Assembly: GCF_030345705.1 (NCBI RefSeq)
Contig: NZ_JAUASW010000002.1
Span: 124,001-188,000 of the forward strand
From: Pelomonas sp. SE-A7
GTDB taxonomy: Bacteria; Pseudomonadota; Gammaproteobacteria; Burkholderiales; Burkholderiaceae_C
Direction: 5' to 3'
DNA length: 64,000 nucleotides
Part shown: positions 51,001 through 59,283 of the stretch, piece after piece
How positions within the stretch are numbered: the first letter of the stretch is position 1
How the letters are laid out: every line of letters starts with the position of its first letter
Made by a program: the position numbers and the translations under genes
The notes under the pieces: model-generated
Told to the model about the DNA's origin: nothing
The model's database searches: none
Seen by the model: only the letters and a program-made list of their open reading frames with translations

Positions 51001-52050
51001 AATGGCGAGAACGCCCAGCTCGAACGCCTGCTGGCGCGCGGCCCCGAAGGCCTGCTGACCGCCAGCGGCACGGCCCAACTGGGCGAGAAGCCGCAGGCCA
51101 GCCTGCAGCTCAAGGCCGAGGGCCTGACCCTGCTCAACCGCGTGGACCGCCGCGCCCAGATCAGCGGCGAGGCCAAGCTGGCCCTGGCCGAGCAGTCGCT
51201 GGAGCTGGACGGCAGCCTGCGCCTGGACAGCGCCCTGTTCGACTTCTCGCGCGGCGACGCGCCGACGCTGGATGACGACGTCACGGTCGTGAGGCCGCAG
51301 CAGCAGGCCGCGCCGCCGACACCGGTCGCACCGGCCAAGCAGCGCCGCGTGCGGGTCGACATGCAGCTGGACATGGGCGAGAAGCTGCAGCTGCGCGGCC
51401 GCGGCTTCGAGAGCCGCCTGGTCGGCCAGCTCAAGCTGAGCCAGCGCGACGCGAGCATCCGGCTGAACGGCATCCTGCGCACCGAGGGCGGCACCTATGC
51501 AGCCTACGGCCAGAAGCTGGAAATCGAGAAAGGCGAGCTGATCTTCACCGGCCCCTACGACAACCCGCGCCTCGACGTGCTGGCCCTGCGCCCGAACACC
51601 GACGTGCAGGTCGGCGTGGCGCTGGGCGGCACCGCGATCTCGCCGCGCATCAAGCTCTACTCCGACCCGGAGATGAGCGATACCGACAAGCTCTCCTGGC
51701 TCTTGCTCGGCCGTGCGCCCGAAGGCCTGGGCCGCGCCGACACCGCCGTGCTGCAGCGCGCCGCCCTGGCCCTGCTCAGCGGTGAGGGCGAAAGCCCCTC
51801 GGGCCGCTTGATGAAGAACCTGGGACTGGACGAGCTCTCGCTCTCGCAGAACGAGGAAGACAGCCGCGGCACCGTGGTGCGGCTGGGCAAGCAGCTGTCA
51901 CGGCGCTGGTACGTGGGCTACGAGCGCGGCCTCAACGCCACCTCGGGCAGCTGGCAGCTGATCTACCGCATCGCCCAGCGCTTCACGCTGCGGGCTCAGA
52001 GCGGGGACGAGAACGCGCTGGACCTGATCTGGCAGTGGCGCTGGAAATAG
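48079..52050 (+). CDS. tamB: TamB, AsmA-like translocation and assembly module protein
   Basis: Inner-membrane-anchored periplasmic protein of 1323 residues. A single helix near the N-terminus (LLLAVPAVALSLAAGTALLL) precedes a very long beta-helical groove built of repeats rich in Leu, Gln and Ala. The C-terminal 350 residues are the DUF490/TamB domain, with the signature GTYAAYGQKLEIEKGELIFT and then PRLDVLALRPNTDVQVGVAL and the end LSRRWYVGYERGLNATSGSW, LIYRIAQRFTLRAQSG. It spans the periplasm as the partner of TamA, and its ATG overlaps the tamA stop (ATGA). Length is similar to E. coli TamB (1259). Its stop is seven bases from the convergent symporter. Confidence 0.92.
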   Translation: MKRGHRWSLLLAVPAVALSLAAGTALLLKTEAGTAWLLRHLPGVEVQAPQGPLLGSFSARHVSLDIPGGDRLLIQGLRWQDLALDLFPLKLATPLLAADKLEYRSAPTAKPKPLQAPTDLHLPLAVEVDKLELAELIVPGLEKQPLRQLQASVTLNGRHEIKLRRLKWDRLQMEGQLHLGADAPLLLQATLKLQDDGSLGRPWDAHLQLSGQLSEIAVQAGLRAEAQAMQVQARVQPFAAWPLASLQAQVDSLDLAALYSQAPHTRLTGKAELKSIGWQQPAQLQLQLSNPQAGRWDRERLPIRQLQASLQANPEHPELWHLQSLDLDLGSAGRVTAQGRQAAEQRWQVEARVAELRLAELDGRLAPLRLSGPLKLQGQGLTGKRSLQAQLEGRLESRPATPLQVRLALDSQDQHLQLRQLLLESGTAKLQATAELDLAERWRASGQATVQALDPRLLWAGQAGSAWQRGEHGLNAEARFDLRAPASSASRWPLGTANLQLLPSKLQGQALQGEASYLGEADSRLQASFASGENRLQLSADPTGARAELKAPQLASLAPLLSLWQIKLAGAAEGKLQTRLDAALKPVAATVELQGRDLVVASPGSKDWKATRLNVSGELASALDAPLRLQVQLDGLGQGQGHMLGRGLLDLQGSWARHQARIELDAQLALNPTLQSLLAEGPTLPSQLRSSLQGGFDQTPLAAGDHALRWQARFSELLARPARPQAQPWLSGKDLGLALDFDAGLFVGPSRFSLLPGRAEIGGAALAWQSGRWQAARQQAEPGQLQADLKLEPLAIAPLLKRWQPDFGWGGDLVVAGRLQLRATPQVELDIELQRERGDLSVTDERGPQQLGLSALRLALQARDGRWQLQQQFEGSSLGRLSATASAKAEPLDLIPGPKSPLDGKLQADVANLGLWGRWVPPGWRVGGQLEAGMQLAGTLQAPQLIGQVQGRRLSLRNPLLGVDVRDTEFLLKLNGENAQLERLLARGPEGLLTASGTAQLGEKPQASLQLKAEGLTLLNRVDRRAQISGEAKLALAEQSLELDGSLRLDSALFDFSRGDAPTLDDDVTVVRPQQQAAPPTPVAPAKQRRVRVDMQLDMGEKLQLRGRGFESRLVGQLKLSQRDASIRLNGILRTEGGTYAAYGQKLEIEKGELIFTGPYDNPRLDVLALRPNTDVQVGVALGGTAISPRIKLYSDPEMSDTDKLSWLLLGRAPEGLGRADTAVLQRAALALLSGEGESPSGRLMKNLGLDELSLSQNEEDSRGTVVRLGKQLSRRWYVGYERGLNATSGSWQLIYRIAQRFTLRAQSGDENALDLIWQWRWK

Positions 52051-52056
52051 GCAGGC

Positions 52057-54156
52057 TCAGCGCGGGACCGGGCCGGCCGGTGCGTGCAGCGCCTCGACCA
52101 GGTCCTGATGCTCCTGCGCCGGAGCGCGAGTCAGCAGGCTGACTGTGATGCAGGCCGCAAAGGCCGCCGGCACGCCGAACACACCGGCCGACAGCGGCTG
52201 TATGCCCCACCAGAGCTCGGGCGGCCCGGCCAGCTTGAAGGCCGAGCGCAGCCAGGGATGGGCCGTGACCATGTAGTAGGCGGTCACCGAGAGGCCGCAG
52301 AGCATGCCGGCGATGGCCCCGGGGCCATTGGCCCGTTTCCAGAAGATGCCCAGCACCAGCACCGGGAAGAAGGCCGAGCCGGCGAACGAGAAGGCCGCCG
52401 TCACCAGGAAGAGGATGTCGGCCGGCTTCTGCGCCGCGATGGCCGCGGCAGCCAGGGCGGTCAGCAGCAGCAGGGCCTTGGACAGGGTCACGCGGCGCGA
52501 GGCCGAGGCGCGCGGGTTCAGCGTGCGGTAGTAGACGTCGTGTGACAGCGCGCCTGAAATCGTCAGCAGCAGGCCGTCGGCCGTGGACAGCGCCGCCGCC
52601 AGGCCGCCCGCCGCCACCATGCCCGAGACCACATAGGGCAGGCCGGCCATCTCCGGCGTGGCCAGCATGATGATGTCGCCGCCTATGCGCATCTCGCCGA
52701 GCTGCAGCAGGCCGTCCTTGTTGACGTCGGTCACCGAGAGCAGGCTGGAATCCACCCTCGCCCATTGCGAGATCCAGGCCGGCAGCTGGTCGAAGGGCGT
52801 GCCCACCAGGTTGTTGAAGATCTCGTACTTGACCATCACGGCCAGGGCCGGCGCGGTGAAGTACAGCAGGCAGATGAAGAACAGCGACCAGCCGACCGAG
52901 CGGCGCGCCTCGGCCACGCTGGGCGTGGTGAAGTAGCGCACCAGGATGTGCGGCAGGCCGGCCGTGCCGACCACCAGGCAGAACACCAGGGCCAGGAAGT
53001 TGCGGCGCGACTCGCCGAAGGCCTGTCGCTGCTGGGCATTGCCCTCGGGGTCGCCAGCGAACTGCTGGGCATGGGGCGGCATGCCGCCCAGCGGCTTCGA
53101 ACGCTGCTCGGCCTGGGCTTGCGCGCGGCGCCATTGCTCCTCGGCATCGGCCGGCGTGCGCGGCAACGCGGCCCGGCGCTTCTCGGCGTGCTGGATCTCC
53201 GCCAGCGGCGCGTCCTCGGCCTTGAGCGCCGCCACCTGGCGCGTGGCCGCGAGGCGCTCGCGCGCCAGGGCGGTGTTCACGTCAAGCAGCTTCTCGCGGT
53301 AGTCCTCGGCCTGCTTGGCAAAGTTCTGCATCACGACCAGCTCGCGCGGATCGTTCATCAGCTCGCGCTCGCGCTGGCTGACGCTTTGCAGCTGGTAGCC
53401 ATAGGCCAGCTGCGGCACCGGTGCGCCGGTCTGCTTGATCGACAGCCAGACCACCGGCACCACATAGGCCAGGATCAGGATGATGTACTGGGCCACCTGG
53501 GTCCAGGTGACGGCCCGCATGCCACCGAGGAAGGAGCAGACCAGCACACCGCCCAGGCCGACGAAGACGCCGATCTCGAAGGTCAGGCCCGAGAGCCGCG
53601 TGGTGATCAGGCCTATGCCGTAGATCTGTGCCACCACGTAGATGAAGGACACGAGGATGGCCGCCGTCACGCCCACCAGGCGCACGGCATTGCCGCCGTA
53701 GCGTTCGCCCAGGAAGTCGGGCACGGTGTAGCGGCCGAACTTGCGCAGATAGGGCGCCAGCAGCAGGGCCACCAGGCAGAAGCCGCCGGTCCAGCCGACC
53801 ACGAAGGCCAGGCCGCCATAGCCCGACAGGTAGAGCGTGCCGGCCATGCCCAGAAAGGTGGCGGCGCTCATCCAGTCGGCACCGGCCGCCATGCCGTTGT
53901 AGAAGGCCGGCACCTGGCGGCCGGCCACGTAGTACTGGTCGGCATCGGTGGTGCGACACAGCACGCCTATGCCGGCGTAAAGCAGCACCGTGGTCAGCAG
54001 GAAGATGAAGCCTATCCAGCTCTTGGGCAGACCCATGCGCTCCAGCACCGCCAGGCCCAGCACGAAGGCCACGAAGCCGACGGTGAAGCCACCGTAGATG
54101 CGGTGGAGCTTGCGCTGCAGCACCGAGGTGCTGCTCGAAGGGTCTTGCTGTGCCAT
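52057..54156 (-). CDS. VC_2705-family sodium:solute symporter (acetate/carboxylate type)
   Basis: Inner-membrane transporter of 699 residues in the SSS family, with about 13 helices. Early motifs are YYVAGRQVPAFYNGMAAGAD and FLGMAGTLYLSGYGGLAFVV; GGMRAVTWTQVAQYIILILA and AAALSTADGLLLTISGALSH mark the sodium/substrate sites. Two soluble insertions distinguish it: a charged coiled-coil-like loop of about 130 residues (250-380) and a loop with VTDVNKDGLLQLGEMRIGG, a canonical EF-hand calcium loop. Such proteins are thought to move short-chain acids such as acetate. The usual DUF485 partner gene is not adjacent. The start has no strong ribosome site; it diverges from nothing, lying 80 bases after ppsA. 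Confidence 0.88.
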   Translation of the reverse strand: MAQQDPSSSTSVLQRKLHRIYGGFTVGFVAFVLGLAVLERMGLPKSWIGFIFLLTTVLLYAGIGVLCRTTDADQYYVAGRQVPAFYNGMAAGADWMSAATFLGMAGTLYLSGYGGLAFVVGWTGGFCLVALLLAPYLRKFGRYTVPDFLGERYGGNAVRLVGVTAAILVSFIYVVAQIYGIGLITTRLSGLTFEIGVFVGLGGVLVCSFLGGMRAVTWTQVAQYIILILAYVVPVVWLSIKQTGAPVPQLAYGYQLQSVSQRERELMNDPRELVVMQNFAKQAEDYREKLLDVNTALARERLAATRQVAALKAEDAPLAEIQHAEKRRAALPRTPADAEEQWRRAQAQAEQRSKPLGGMPPHAQQFAGDPEGNAQQRQAFGESRRNFLALVFCLVVGTAGLPHILVRYFTTPSVAEARRSVGWSLFFICLLYFTAPALAVMVKYEIFNNLVGTPFDQLPAWISQWARVDSSLLSVTDVNKDGLLQLGEMRIGGDIIMLATPEMAGLPYVVSGMVAAGGLAAALSTADGLLLTISGALSHDVYYRTLNPRASASRRVTLSKALLLLTALAAAAIAAQKPADILFLVTAAFSFAGSAFFPVLVLGIFWKRANGPGAIAGMLCGLSVTAYYMVTAHPWLRSAFKLAGPPELWWGIQPLSAGVFGVPAAFAACITVSLLTRAPAQEHQDLVEALHAPAGPVPR

Positions 54157-54236
54157 CGGGCGCCGATCATGCCGGCCGGCGCCGCGGGCTGTCGATACCG
54201 ACGAACCCGCGAGCGGACGACATCAGCGCCTAGACC

Positions 54237-56636
54237 TCACTTGCGGACGGCCAGCCTTTGCCATGTGTCAATCACCGTGTCGGGATTGAGGGAGATGGAG
54301 ACTATGCCTTCCTGCGCCAGCCATTCGGCGAAGTCCGGATGGTCGCTGGGGCCCTGGCCGCAGATGCCTATGTACTTGCCGGTGGCCCGGCAGGCGGTGA
54401 TGGCGCGCGAGATCATGGCCTTGACCGCCGGATCGCGCTCGTCGAAGTCACCCGCCAGTTGCTCCAGGCCCGAGTCGCGGTCCAGGCCCAGGGTCAGCTG
54501 GGTCAGGTCGTTCGAGCCTATCGACATGCCGTCGAAATGCTCGAGGAAGGCCTCGGCCAGGATGGCATTGCTGGGCACCTCGCACATCATGATCACGCGC
54601 AGGCCGTTGCTGCCGCGCTTGAGACCGCGCTCGGCCAGCATCTCGACCACGCGCGAGGCCTGGCGCACGGTGCGCACGAAGGGCACCATGATCTCGACGT
54701 TGTTCAGGCCCATGTCGTTGCGCACGCGCTTGAGCGCCTCGCATTCCATGGCGAAGGCGTCGCTGAACTCGCCGCTGATGTAGCGCGAGGCGCCGCGGAA
54801 ACCCAGCATCGGGTTCTCTTCGTCCGGCTCGTAGCGCGAGCCGCCGATCAGCTTGCGGTACTCGTTGCTCTTGAAGTCGGACAGGCGCACGATCACCGGT
54901 CGCGGGAAGAAGGCGGCGGCAATCGTGGCGATGCCTTCGGCCAGCTTGTCCACGTAGAAGGCGCGCGGCGAGGCATGGCCGCGAGCCACCGACTCGACCG
55001 CCTTCTTCAGGTCGGCGTCGATGTTCGGATAGTCCAGGATGGCCTTGGGGTGGACGCCTATGTTGTTGTTGATGATGAATTCGAGGCGGGCCAGGCCCAC
55101 GCCGCCGGACGGCATCTGCGCGAAGTTGAAGGCCAGCTGCGGATTGCCGACGTTCATCATGATCTTGATCGGGCAGTACGGCAGCTCGCCGCGGTGCACC
55201 TCGCTGACCTCGGTCTCCAGCAGGCCGTCGTAGATGTAGCCGGTGTCGCCTTCCGAGCAGGCCACGGTGACCAACTGGCCGTCCTTGAGCTTCTCGGTGG
55301 CATCACCACAACCAACCACGGCCGGGATGCCCAGCTCGCGAGCAATGATGGCGGCGTGGCAGGTGCGGCCGCCGCGGTTGGTGACGATGGCGCTGGCGCG
55401 CTTCATCACGGGCTCCCAATTCGGGTCCGTCATGTCGGTGACCAGCACATCGCCCGGCTGCACCCGCTCCATCTCGGCCACGCTCTCGACCAGGCGGACC
55501 GGGCCGGTGCCTATCTTCTGGCCGATGGCGCGGCCCTCGGCCAGCACGGCGCTGTGGCCCTTGAGCTTGTAGGTGTGCTCGACCTGGCCCTCGGCCTGGC
55601 TCTTCACCGTCTCGGGGCGGGCCTGCAGGATGTAGAGCTTGCCGTCCTCGCCGTCGCGGCCCCATTCGATGTCCATCGCGCGGCCGTAGTGCTGCTCGAT
55701 GATCAGCGCATAGCCGGCCAGCTCGACCACCTCGGCATCGTTCAGCGAATAGCGGTTGCGCTGCTCGGGCACGGTGTCCACGGTCTTGACCAGCTTGCCG
55801 CTGGCGGCCTTTTCTTCCGGCGTGGCGAACTCCATGCGTATCAGCTTGGAGCCCAGGTTGCGGCGGATCAGCGGGAACTTGCCGGCCTTGAGCGCCGGCT
55901 TGTGGACGTAGAACTCGTCCGGGTTCACGGCGCCCTGCACCACGGTCTCGCCGAGGCCGTAGCTGGAGGTGATGAAGACCACGTCGTTGAAGCCGCTCTC
56001 GGTGTCGATGGTGAACATCACGCCGGCCGAGCCGAGGTCGGAGCGAACCATGCGCTGCACGCCGGCCGACAGAGCCACTTCGCTGTGGGCGAAGCCCTTG
56101 TGCACGCGGTAGCTGATGGCGCGGTCGTTGTAGAGGGAGGCGAACACCTCCTTCATCTTGTGCAGCACTTCCTCGATGCCATGCACGTTCAGGAAGGTTT
56201 CCTGCTGGCCGGCGAACGAGGCGTCGGGCAGGTCTTCGGCCGTGGCCGACGAGCGCACGGCGAAGCTGACGCCGGGGTTGTCGGCGGTCAGCTGGGCGAA
56301 GGAGCTGCGGATCTCGGCTTCCAGCGCGGCCGGGAAGGGCTGAGCCTCCAGCCAGCCGCGGATCTCGGCCCCGGCCTCGGCCAGCGCGCGGACGTCGTCG
56401 GTGTTGAGCGTGGCCAGGCGCTGCTCGATGCGCTTGTCCAGGCCCTCGTACTTGAGGAACTCGCGGAAGGCATGGGCCGTGGTGGCAAAGCCGCCGGGCA
56501 CGCGCACGCCGGTGGCGGCGAGCTGCGAGATCATTTCGCCGAGGCTGGCGTTCTTGCCGCCAACCACCTCGACGTCGGTCATTCTCAGATTCTCAAAGGG
56601 AACGACCAGGGCGGTCGCGTCGAAGCGAGAGGACAT
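54237..56636 (-). CDS. ppsA: Phosphoenolpyruvate synthase
   Basis: Cytoplasmic enzyme of 799 residues that converts pyruvate and ATP to PEP, AMP and phosphate for gluconeogenesis. All three domains are present: ATP-binding (VGGKNASLGEMISQLAATGV; SFAVRSSATAEDLPDASFAG), the swivelling phospho-histidine domain with GGRTCHAAIIARELGIPAVV (catalytic His near 420), and the PEP-binding domain with IGSNDLTQLTLGLDRDSGL and the GICGQGPSDHPDFAEWL cysteine motif. The ATG has a GGAG site. It diverges from ppsR, encoding its regulator, across 210 bases. Confidence 0.97.
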   Translation of the reverse strand: MSSRFDATALVVPFENLRMTDVEVVGGKNASLGEMISQLAATGVRVPGGFATTAHAFREFLKYEGLDKRIEQRLATLNTDDVRALAEAGAEIRGWLEAQPFPAALEAEIRSSFAQLTADNPGVSFAVRSSATAEDLPDASFAGQQETFLNVHGIEEVLHKMKEVFASLYNDRAISYRVHKGFAHSEVALSAGVQRMVRSDLGSAGVMFTIDTESGFNDVVFITSSYGLGETVVQGAVNPDEFYVHKPALKAGKFPLIRRNLGSKLIRMEFATPEEKAASGKLVKTVDTVPEQRNRYSLNDAEVVELAGYALIIEQHYGRAMDIEWGRDGEDGKLYILQARPETVKSQAEGQVEHTYKLKGHSAVLAEGRAIGQKIGTGPVRLVESVAEMERVQPGDVLVTDMTDPNWEPVMKRASAIVTNRGGRTCHAAIIARELGIPAVVGCGDATEKLKDGQLVTVACSEGDTGYIYDGLLETEVSEVHRGELPYCPIKIMMNVGNPQLAFNFAQMPSGGVGLARLEFIINNNIGVHPKAILDYPNIDADLKKAVESVARGHASPRAFYVDKLAEGIATIAAAFFPRPVIVRLSDFKSNEYRKLIGGSRYEPDEENPMLGFRGASRYISGEFSDAFAMECEALKRVRNDMGLNNVEIMVPFVRTVRQASRVVEMLAERGLKRGSNGLRVIMMCEVPSNAILAEAFLEHFDGMSIGSNDLTQLTLGLDRDSGLEQLAGDFDERDPAVKAMISRAITACRATGKYIGICGQGPSDHPDFAEWLAQEGIVSISLNPDTVIDTWQRLAVRK

Positions 56637-56846
56637 GGGAGGACTCCGTGATGTTGAAAACCGGGGGCTCCCGCCGACCGCGGGTCGGCGCAGCGGGCCT
56701 CAAGAGACGATGCCGCGGCCGACCCAGGATTTCTGGATTCTTGTGAGGCTGGGGGGGCGTACATCGGAGGCGTCGCTGGGGGCGTTGCGGGCGATTCTAA
56801 GGGGCAAGCCCACTTATGATGAACCCAGTTTCCAAGGGGTTACCGC

Positions 56847-57668
56847 ATGCCCAATCACACCGTCTACTTCGTCTCGGACGGCACAGGTATCACGGCCGAG
56901 ACCTTCGGCAATTCCATCCTGGCCCAGTTCCCGGGCAAGTTCCGCCATGTGCGCCGGCCATTCGTCGACACCGCCGAAAAAGCTTACGAGGTGGTAAGGG
57001 AAATCAATGCCGCCGGCGAGGCCGAGGGCCGCCGGGCCATCGTCTTCGCGACCTTGGTGAACCGGGAGGTGCTGGCCATCTTCCGCGAGCATTGCCAGGG
57101 CAAGATGCTGGACATGTTCGGCACTTTCATCGAGCCGCTGGAGGAGGAGTTCCAGGTCAAGAGCAACCACCGCGTGGGCCGCTTCTCCGACGTGGCCAAG
57201 AGCCAGGAGTACCACGACCGCATCGAGGCGATCAATTTCTCGCTGGCCCATGACGACGGTCAATCGGCCAAGAACCTGGATTCGGCCGAGGTCATCCTGG
57301 TCGGCGTCAGCCGCTGCGGCAAGACGCCCACCTCGCTCTACCTGGCCATGCAGCACGGCATCAAGGCGGCCAACTATCCGCTGATCCCCGAGGACTTCGA
57401 GCGCAACAAGATCCCCGGCTCGCTGGCGCCCTACAAGGCCAAGTGCTTCGGCCTGACCATCGATCCGGACCGGCTGAGCCAGATCCGCAACGAGCGCCGC
57501 CCGGGCAGCAAGTACGCCGACCTGGTGAACTGCCGCTACGAGGTCAACGAGGCCGAGAAGATGATGAAGCGCGAAGGCATCTCCTGGCTGTCCTCGACCC
57601 ACAAGTCGATCGAGGAGATCGCCACCACCATCCTGCGGGACATCCGGCCTGATCGCCTGATCTACTGA
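56847..57668 (+). CDS. ppsR: PEP synthase regulatory protein (bifunctional kinase/pyrophosphorylase)
   Basis: Cytoplasmic protein of 273 residues (DUF299 family) that inactivates PEP synthase by ADP-dependent phosphorylation of a threonine next to its catalytic histidine and reverses this with phosphate. Motifs are VYFVSDGTGITAETFGNSIL at the start, the P-loop VGVSRCGKTPTSLYLA near 150, and NCRYEVNEAEKMMKREGISW with the end SSTHKSIEEIATTIL. Divergent neighbour ppsA, its target, makes the assignment firm. The stop overlaps the EamA gene as TGATG. Confidence 0.95.
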   Translation: MPNHTVYFVSDGTGITAETFGNSILAQFPGKFRHVRRPFVDTAEKAYEVVREINAAGEAEGRRAIVFATLVNREVLAIFREHCQGKMLDMFGTFIEPLEEEFQVKSNHRVGRFSDVAKSQEYHDRIEAINFSLAHDDGQSAKNLDSAEVILVGVSRCGKTPTSLYLAMQHGIKAANYPLIPEDFERNKIPGSLAPYKAKCFGLTIDPDRLSQIRNERRPGSKYADLVNCRYEVNEAEKMMKREGISWLSSTHKSIEEIATTILRDIRPDRLIY

Positions 57669-58543
57669 TGCCGGCTACCGCCATCGCGCTGGTGCTCTGC
57701 GCCGCGCTGCTGCATGCGCTCTGGAACCTCGGGGCCAAGAAGGCCCAGGGCAACCACCATTTCGTGCTGGCCTGCTCGATGGGTGTCAGCCTGCTGTGGG
57801 CGCCGCTGGCCCTCTACGTGGGCTGGGACCAGTTTCCGCAGTGGAGCACCCAGGCCTGGCTGGCCGCGCTGGCCAGTGCCGTGCTGCATCTGGTGTATTT
57901 CAATTCACTGCTGGCCGGCTACCGGGCATCGGACCTGAACGTTGTCTATCCGGTGGCGCGAGGCAGCGGCCCAGCCTTGTCGGCCACGGCGGCCGTGCTG
58001 CTGCTGGGCGAGCAGTTGGGCACCGCGGGCTGGCTGGGCTTGGCGGGCGTGGTCGGCGGCATCCTCTTGATCGCGGCCGGGCCCGGCCTCTGGCGCAAGG
58101 GTGATCCGATCGCGGCCGAGCGGCGCAAGAAGGGCATCGCCTGGGGCGCGCTGACCGGCGCGCTGATCGCCGGCTACACCGTGGTCGACGGCTATTCGGT
58201 CAAGGTGCTGATGATCTCGCCGCTGCTGCTGGACTGGGTCTGCAATGTGCTGCGCGTGCCCTTCATGCTGCCCGCCGTGCTGCGCGACCACCAGGGATTC
58301 ATGCCGGCGCTGCGCCGGCAATGGCCTTATGTGCTGATGGTCGCGGCGATGAGCCCGCTGGCCTACATCCTGGTGCTCTATGCAATGCAGCTGGCGCCGC
58401 TTTCGCGCGTGGCGCCGGCCCGCGAACTGTCCATGCTGGTGGCCGCCCTGCTGGGCGGCCAGCTGCTCAACGAGGGCGAGCGCCACTGGCGCCTGGTCGG
58501 CGCCGCCTGCATCGCGGCGGGCGTCGTGGCCCTGGCGCTCTGA
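57668..58543 (+). CDS. EamA-family (DMT superfamily) membrane transporter
   Basis: Inner-membrane protein of 291 residues with ten predicted helices arranged as two EamA repeats. The first opens ALVLCAALLHALWNLGAKKA, and the conserved YPVARGSGPALSATAAVLLL and later LAPLSRVAPARELSMLVAAL with GGQLLNEGERHWRLVGAACI mark the C-terminal halves of each repeat. Members export amino acids, metabolites or drugs; the substrate here is unknown. The ATG overlaps the ppsR stop, so the two are co-translated, but I see no metabolic reason. It ends 13 bases from the convergent dsbA-type gene. Confidence 0.88.
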   Translation: MPATAIALVLCAALLHALWNLGAKKAQGNHHFVLACSMGVSLLWAPLALYVGWDQFPQWSTQAWLAALASAVLHLVYFNSLLAGYRASDLNVVYPVARGSGPALSATAAVLLLGEQLGTAGWLGLAGVVGGILLIAAGPGLWRKGDPIAAERRKKGIAWGALTGALIAGYTVVDGYSVKVLMISPLLLDWVCNVLRVPFMLPAVLRDHQGFMPALRRQWPYVLMVAAMSPLAYILVLYAMQLAPLSRVAPARELSMLVAALLGGQLLNEGERHWRLVGAACIAAGVVALAL

Positions 58544-58556
58544 ACCGCTCTGCCGA

Positions 58557-59198
58557 TCAGCCGCGCGGCAGGGTCAGCAGGTAGTTCAGGACCTCGATGG
58601 CCTGGGCCTCGCCGCCGGCCATGCTGGGCGAGGTCAGGTAGCGGCCGTTCACCGCCAGCGTGGGCACCGTGTAGGTGTCGCCCATATAGCTGCGGATCAG
58701 GGCTGTGGCCTGCTGGCAGCGGGCTTGAACGGTGAAGGACTCGTACTGCTGGGCGAACTTGGCCGTGTCCACGCCCAGCTTCTTCATCAGGCCCTGGATC
58801 TCGGCCAGCTCGCCCAGCGCGGCCGGGTCGGCCTGCACGGCAGCGAACACCTGGGCATGCAGGGATTCGGCCAGGCCCATGCCCTGCAGCGCGAAGAAGA
58901 TGCGCTGATGGGCCTTGCTGGCGCCGTGGATGATGGCCGGGCTGCGGCGGAAGGCCAGTTGGGCCGGCTTGCGCGCCAGCCACTGGTTCAGCGTCGGTTC
59001 GAAGCGATAGCAATGCGGGCAGCCGTACCAGAAGAACTCGATCACCTCGCCGGTCTTGCTGGCCACCGGCTGAAGGTTCTGCAGCTTGCGGTAATGCTGG
59101 CCCTCGACAGGCTTGCCCTGGGCCCAGGCCGGCAGGGCGAGGGTCGTGGCCGCCAGGCCACCGGCTTGCTGGATGAATTCACGTCGGGTCGTCGTCAT
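58557..59198 (-). CDS. dsbA: DsbA-type thiol:disulfide oxidoreductase with twin-arginine signal
   Basis: Periplasmic protein of 213 residues that introduces disulfide bonds into exported proteins. The thioredoxin-fold active site is FFWYGCPHCYRF (CPHC near residue 62), and the cis-proline loop is YTVPTLAVNGRY near 175. The N-terminus MTTTRREFIQQAGGLAATTL fits the Tat signal pattern (T-R-R-x-F), unlike E. coli DsbA, which uses the SRP/Sec route; cleavage would be at AWAQ. The ATG is the first with this signal; an upstream extension has no family support. It stands alone, with dsbB not nearby. Confidence 0.9.
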   Translation of the reverse strand: MTTTRREFIQQAGGLAATTLALPAWAQGKPVEGQHYRKLQNLQPVASKTGEVIEFFWYGCPHCYRFEPTLNQWLARKPAQLAFRRSPAIIHGASKAHQRIFFALQGMGLAESLHAQVFAAVQADPAALGELAEIQGLMKKLGVDTAKFAQQYESFTVQARCQQATALIRSYMGDTYTVPTLAVNGRYLTSPSMAGGEAQAIEVLNYLLTLPRG

Positions 59199-59283
59199 GC
59201 CGGAAATGCTCCACTGGGTCGTACAGGCTGGCGCATTCTGCACCAGGGTTCGGGCCTGGGCCCGTGGTCAGCCAACGCGGCAA

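Noticed and set aside
48079..52050. Leu/Gln/Ala-rich repeats in TamB considered as a repeat array or adhesin
   Set aside because: The C-terminal DUF490 signature and position after tamA identify it as TamB; the repetitiveness is the normal beta-groove.
54258..56651. 797-codon plus-strand frame opposite ppsA
   Set aside because: Antisense shadow of a highly conserved enzyme, with no domain of its own.
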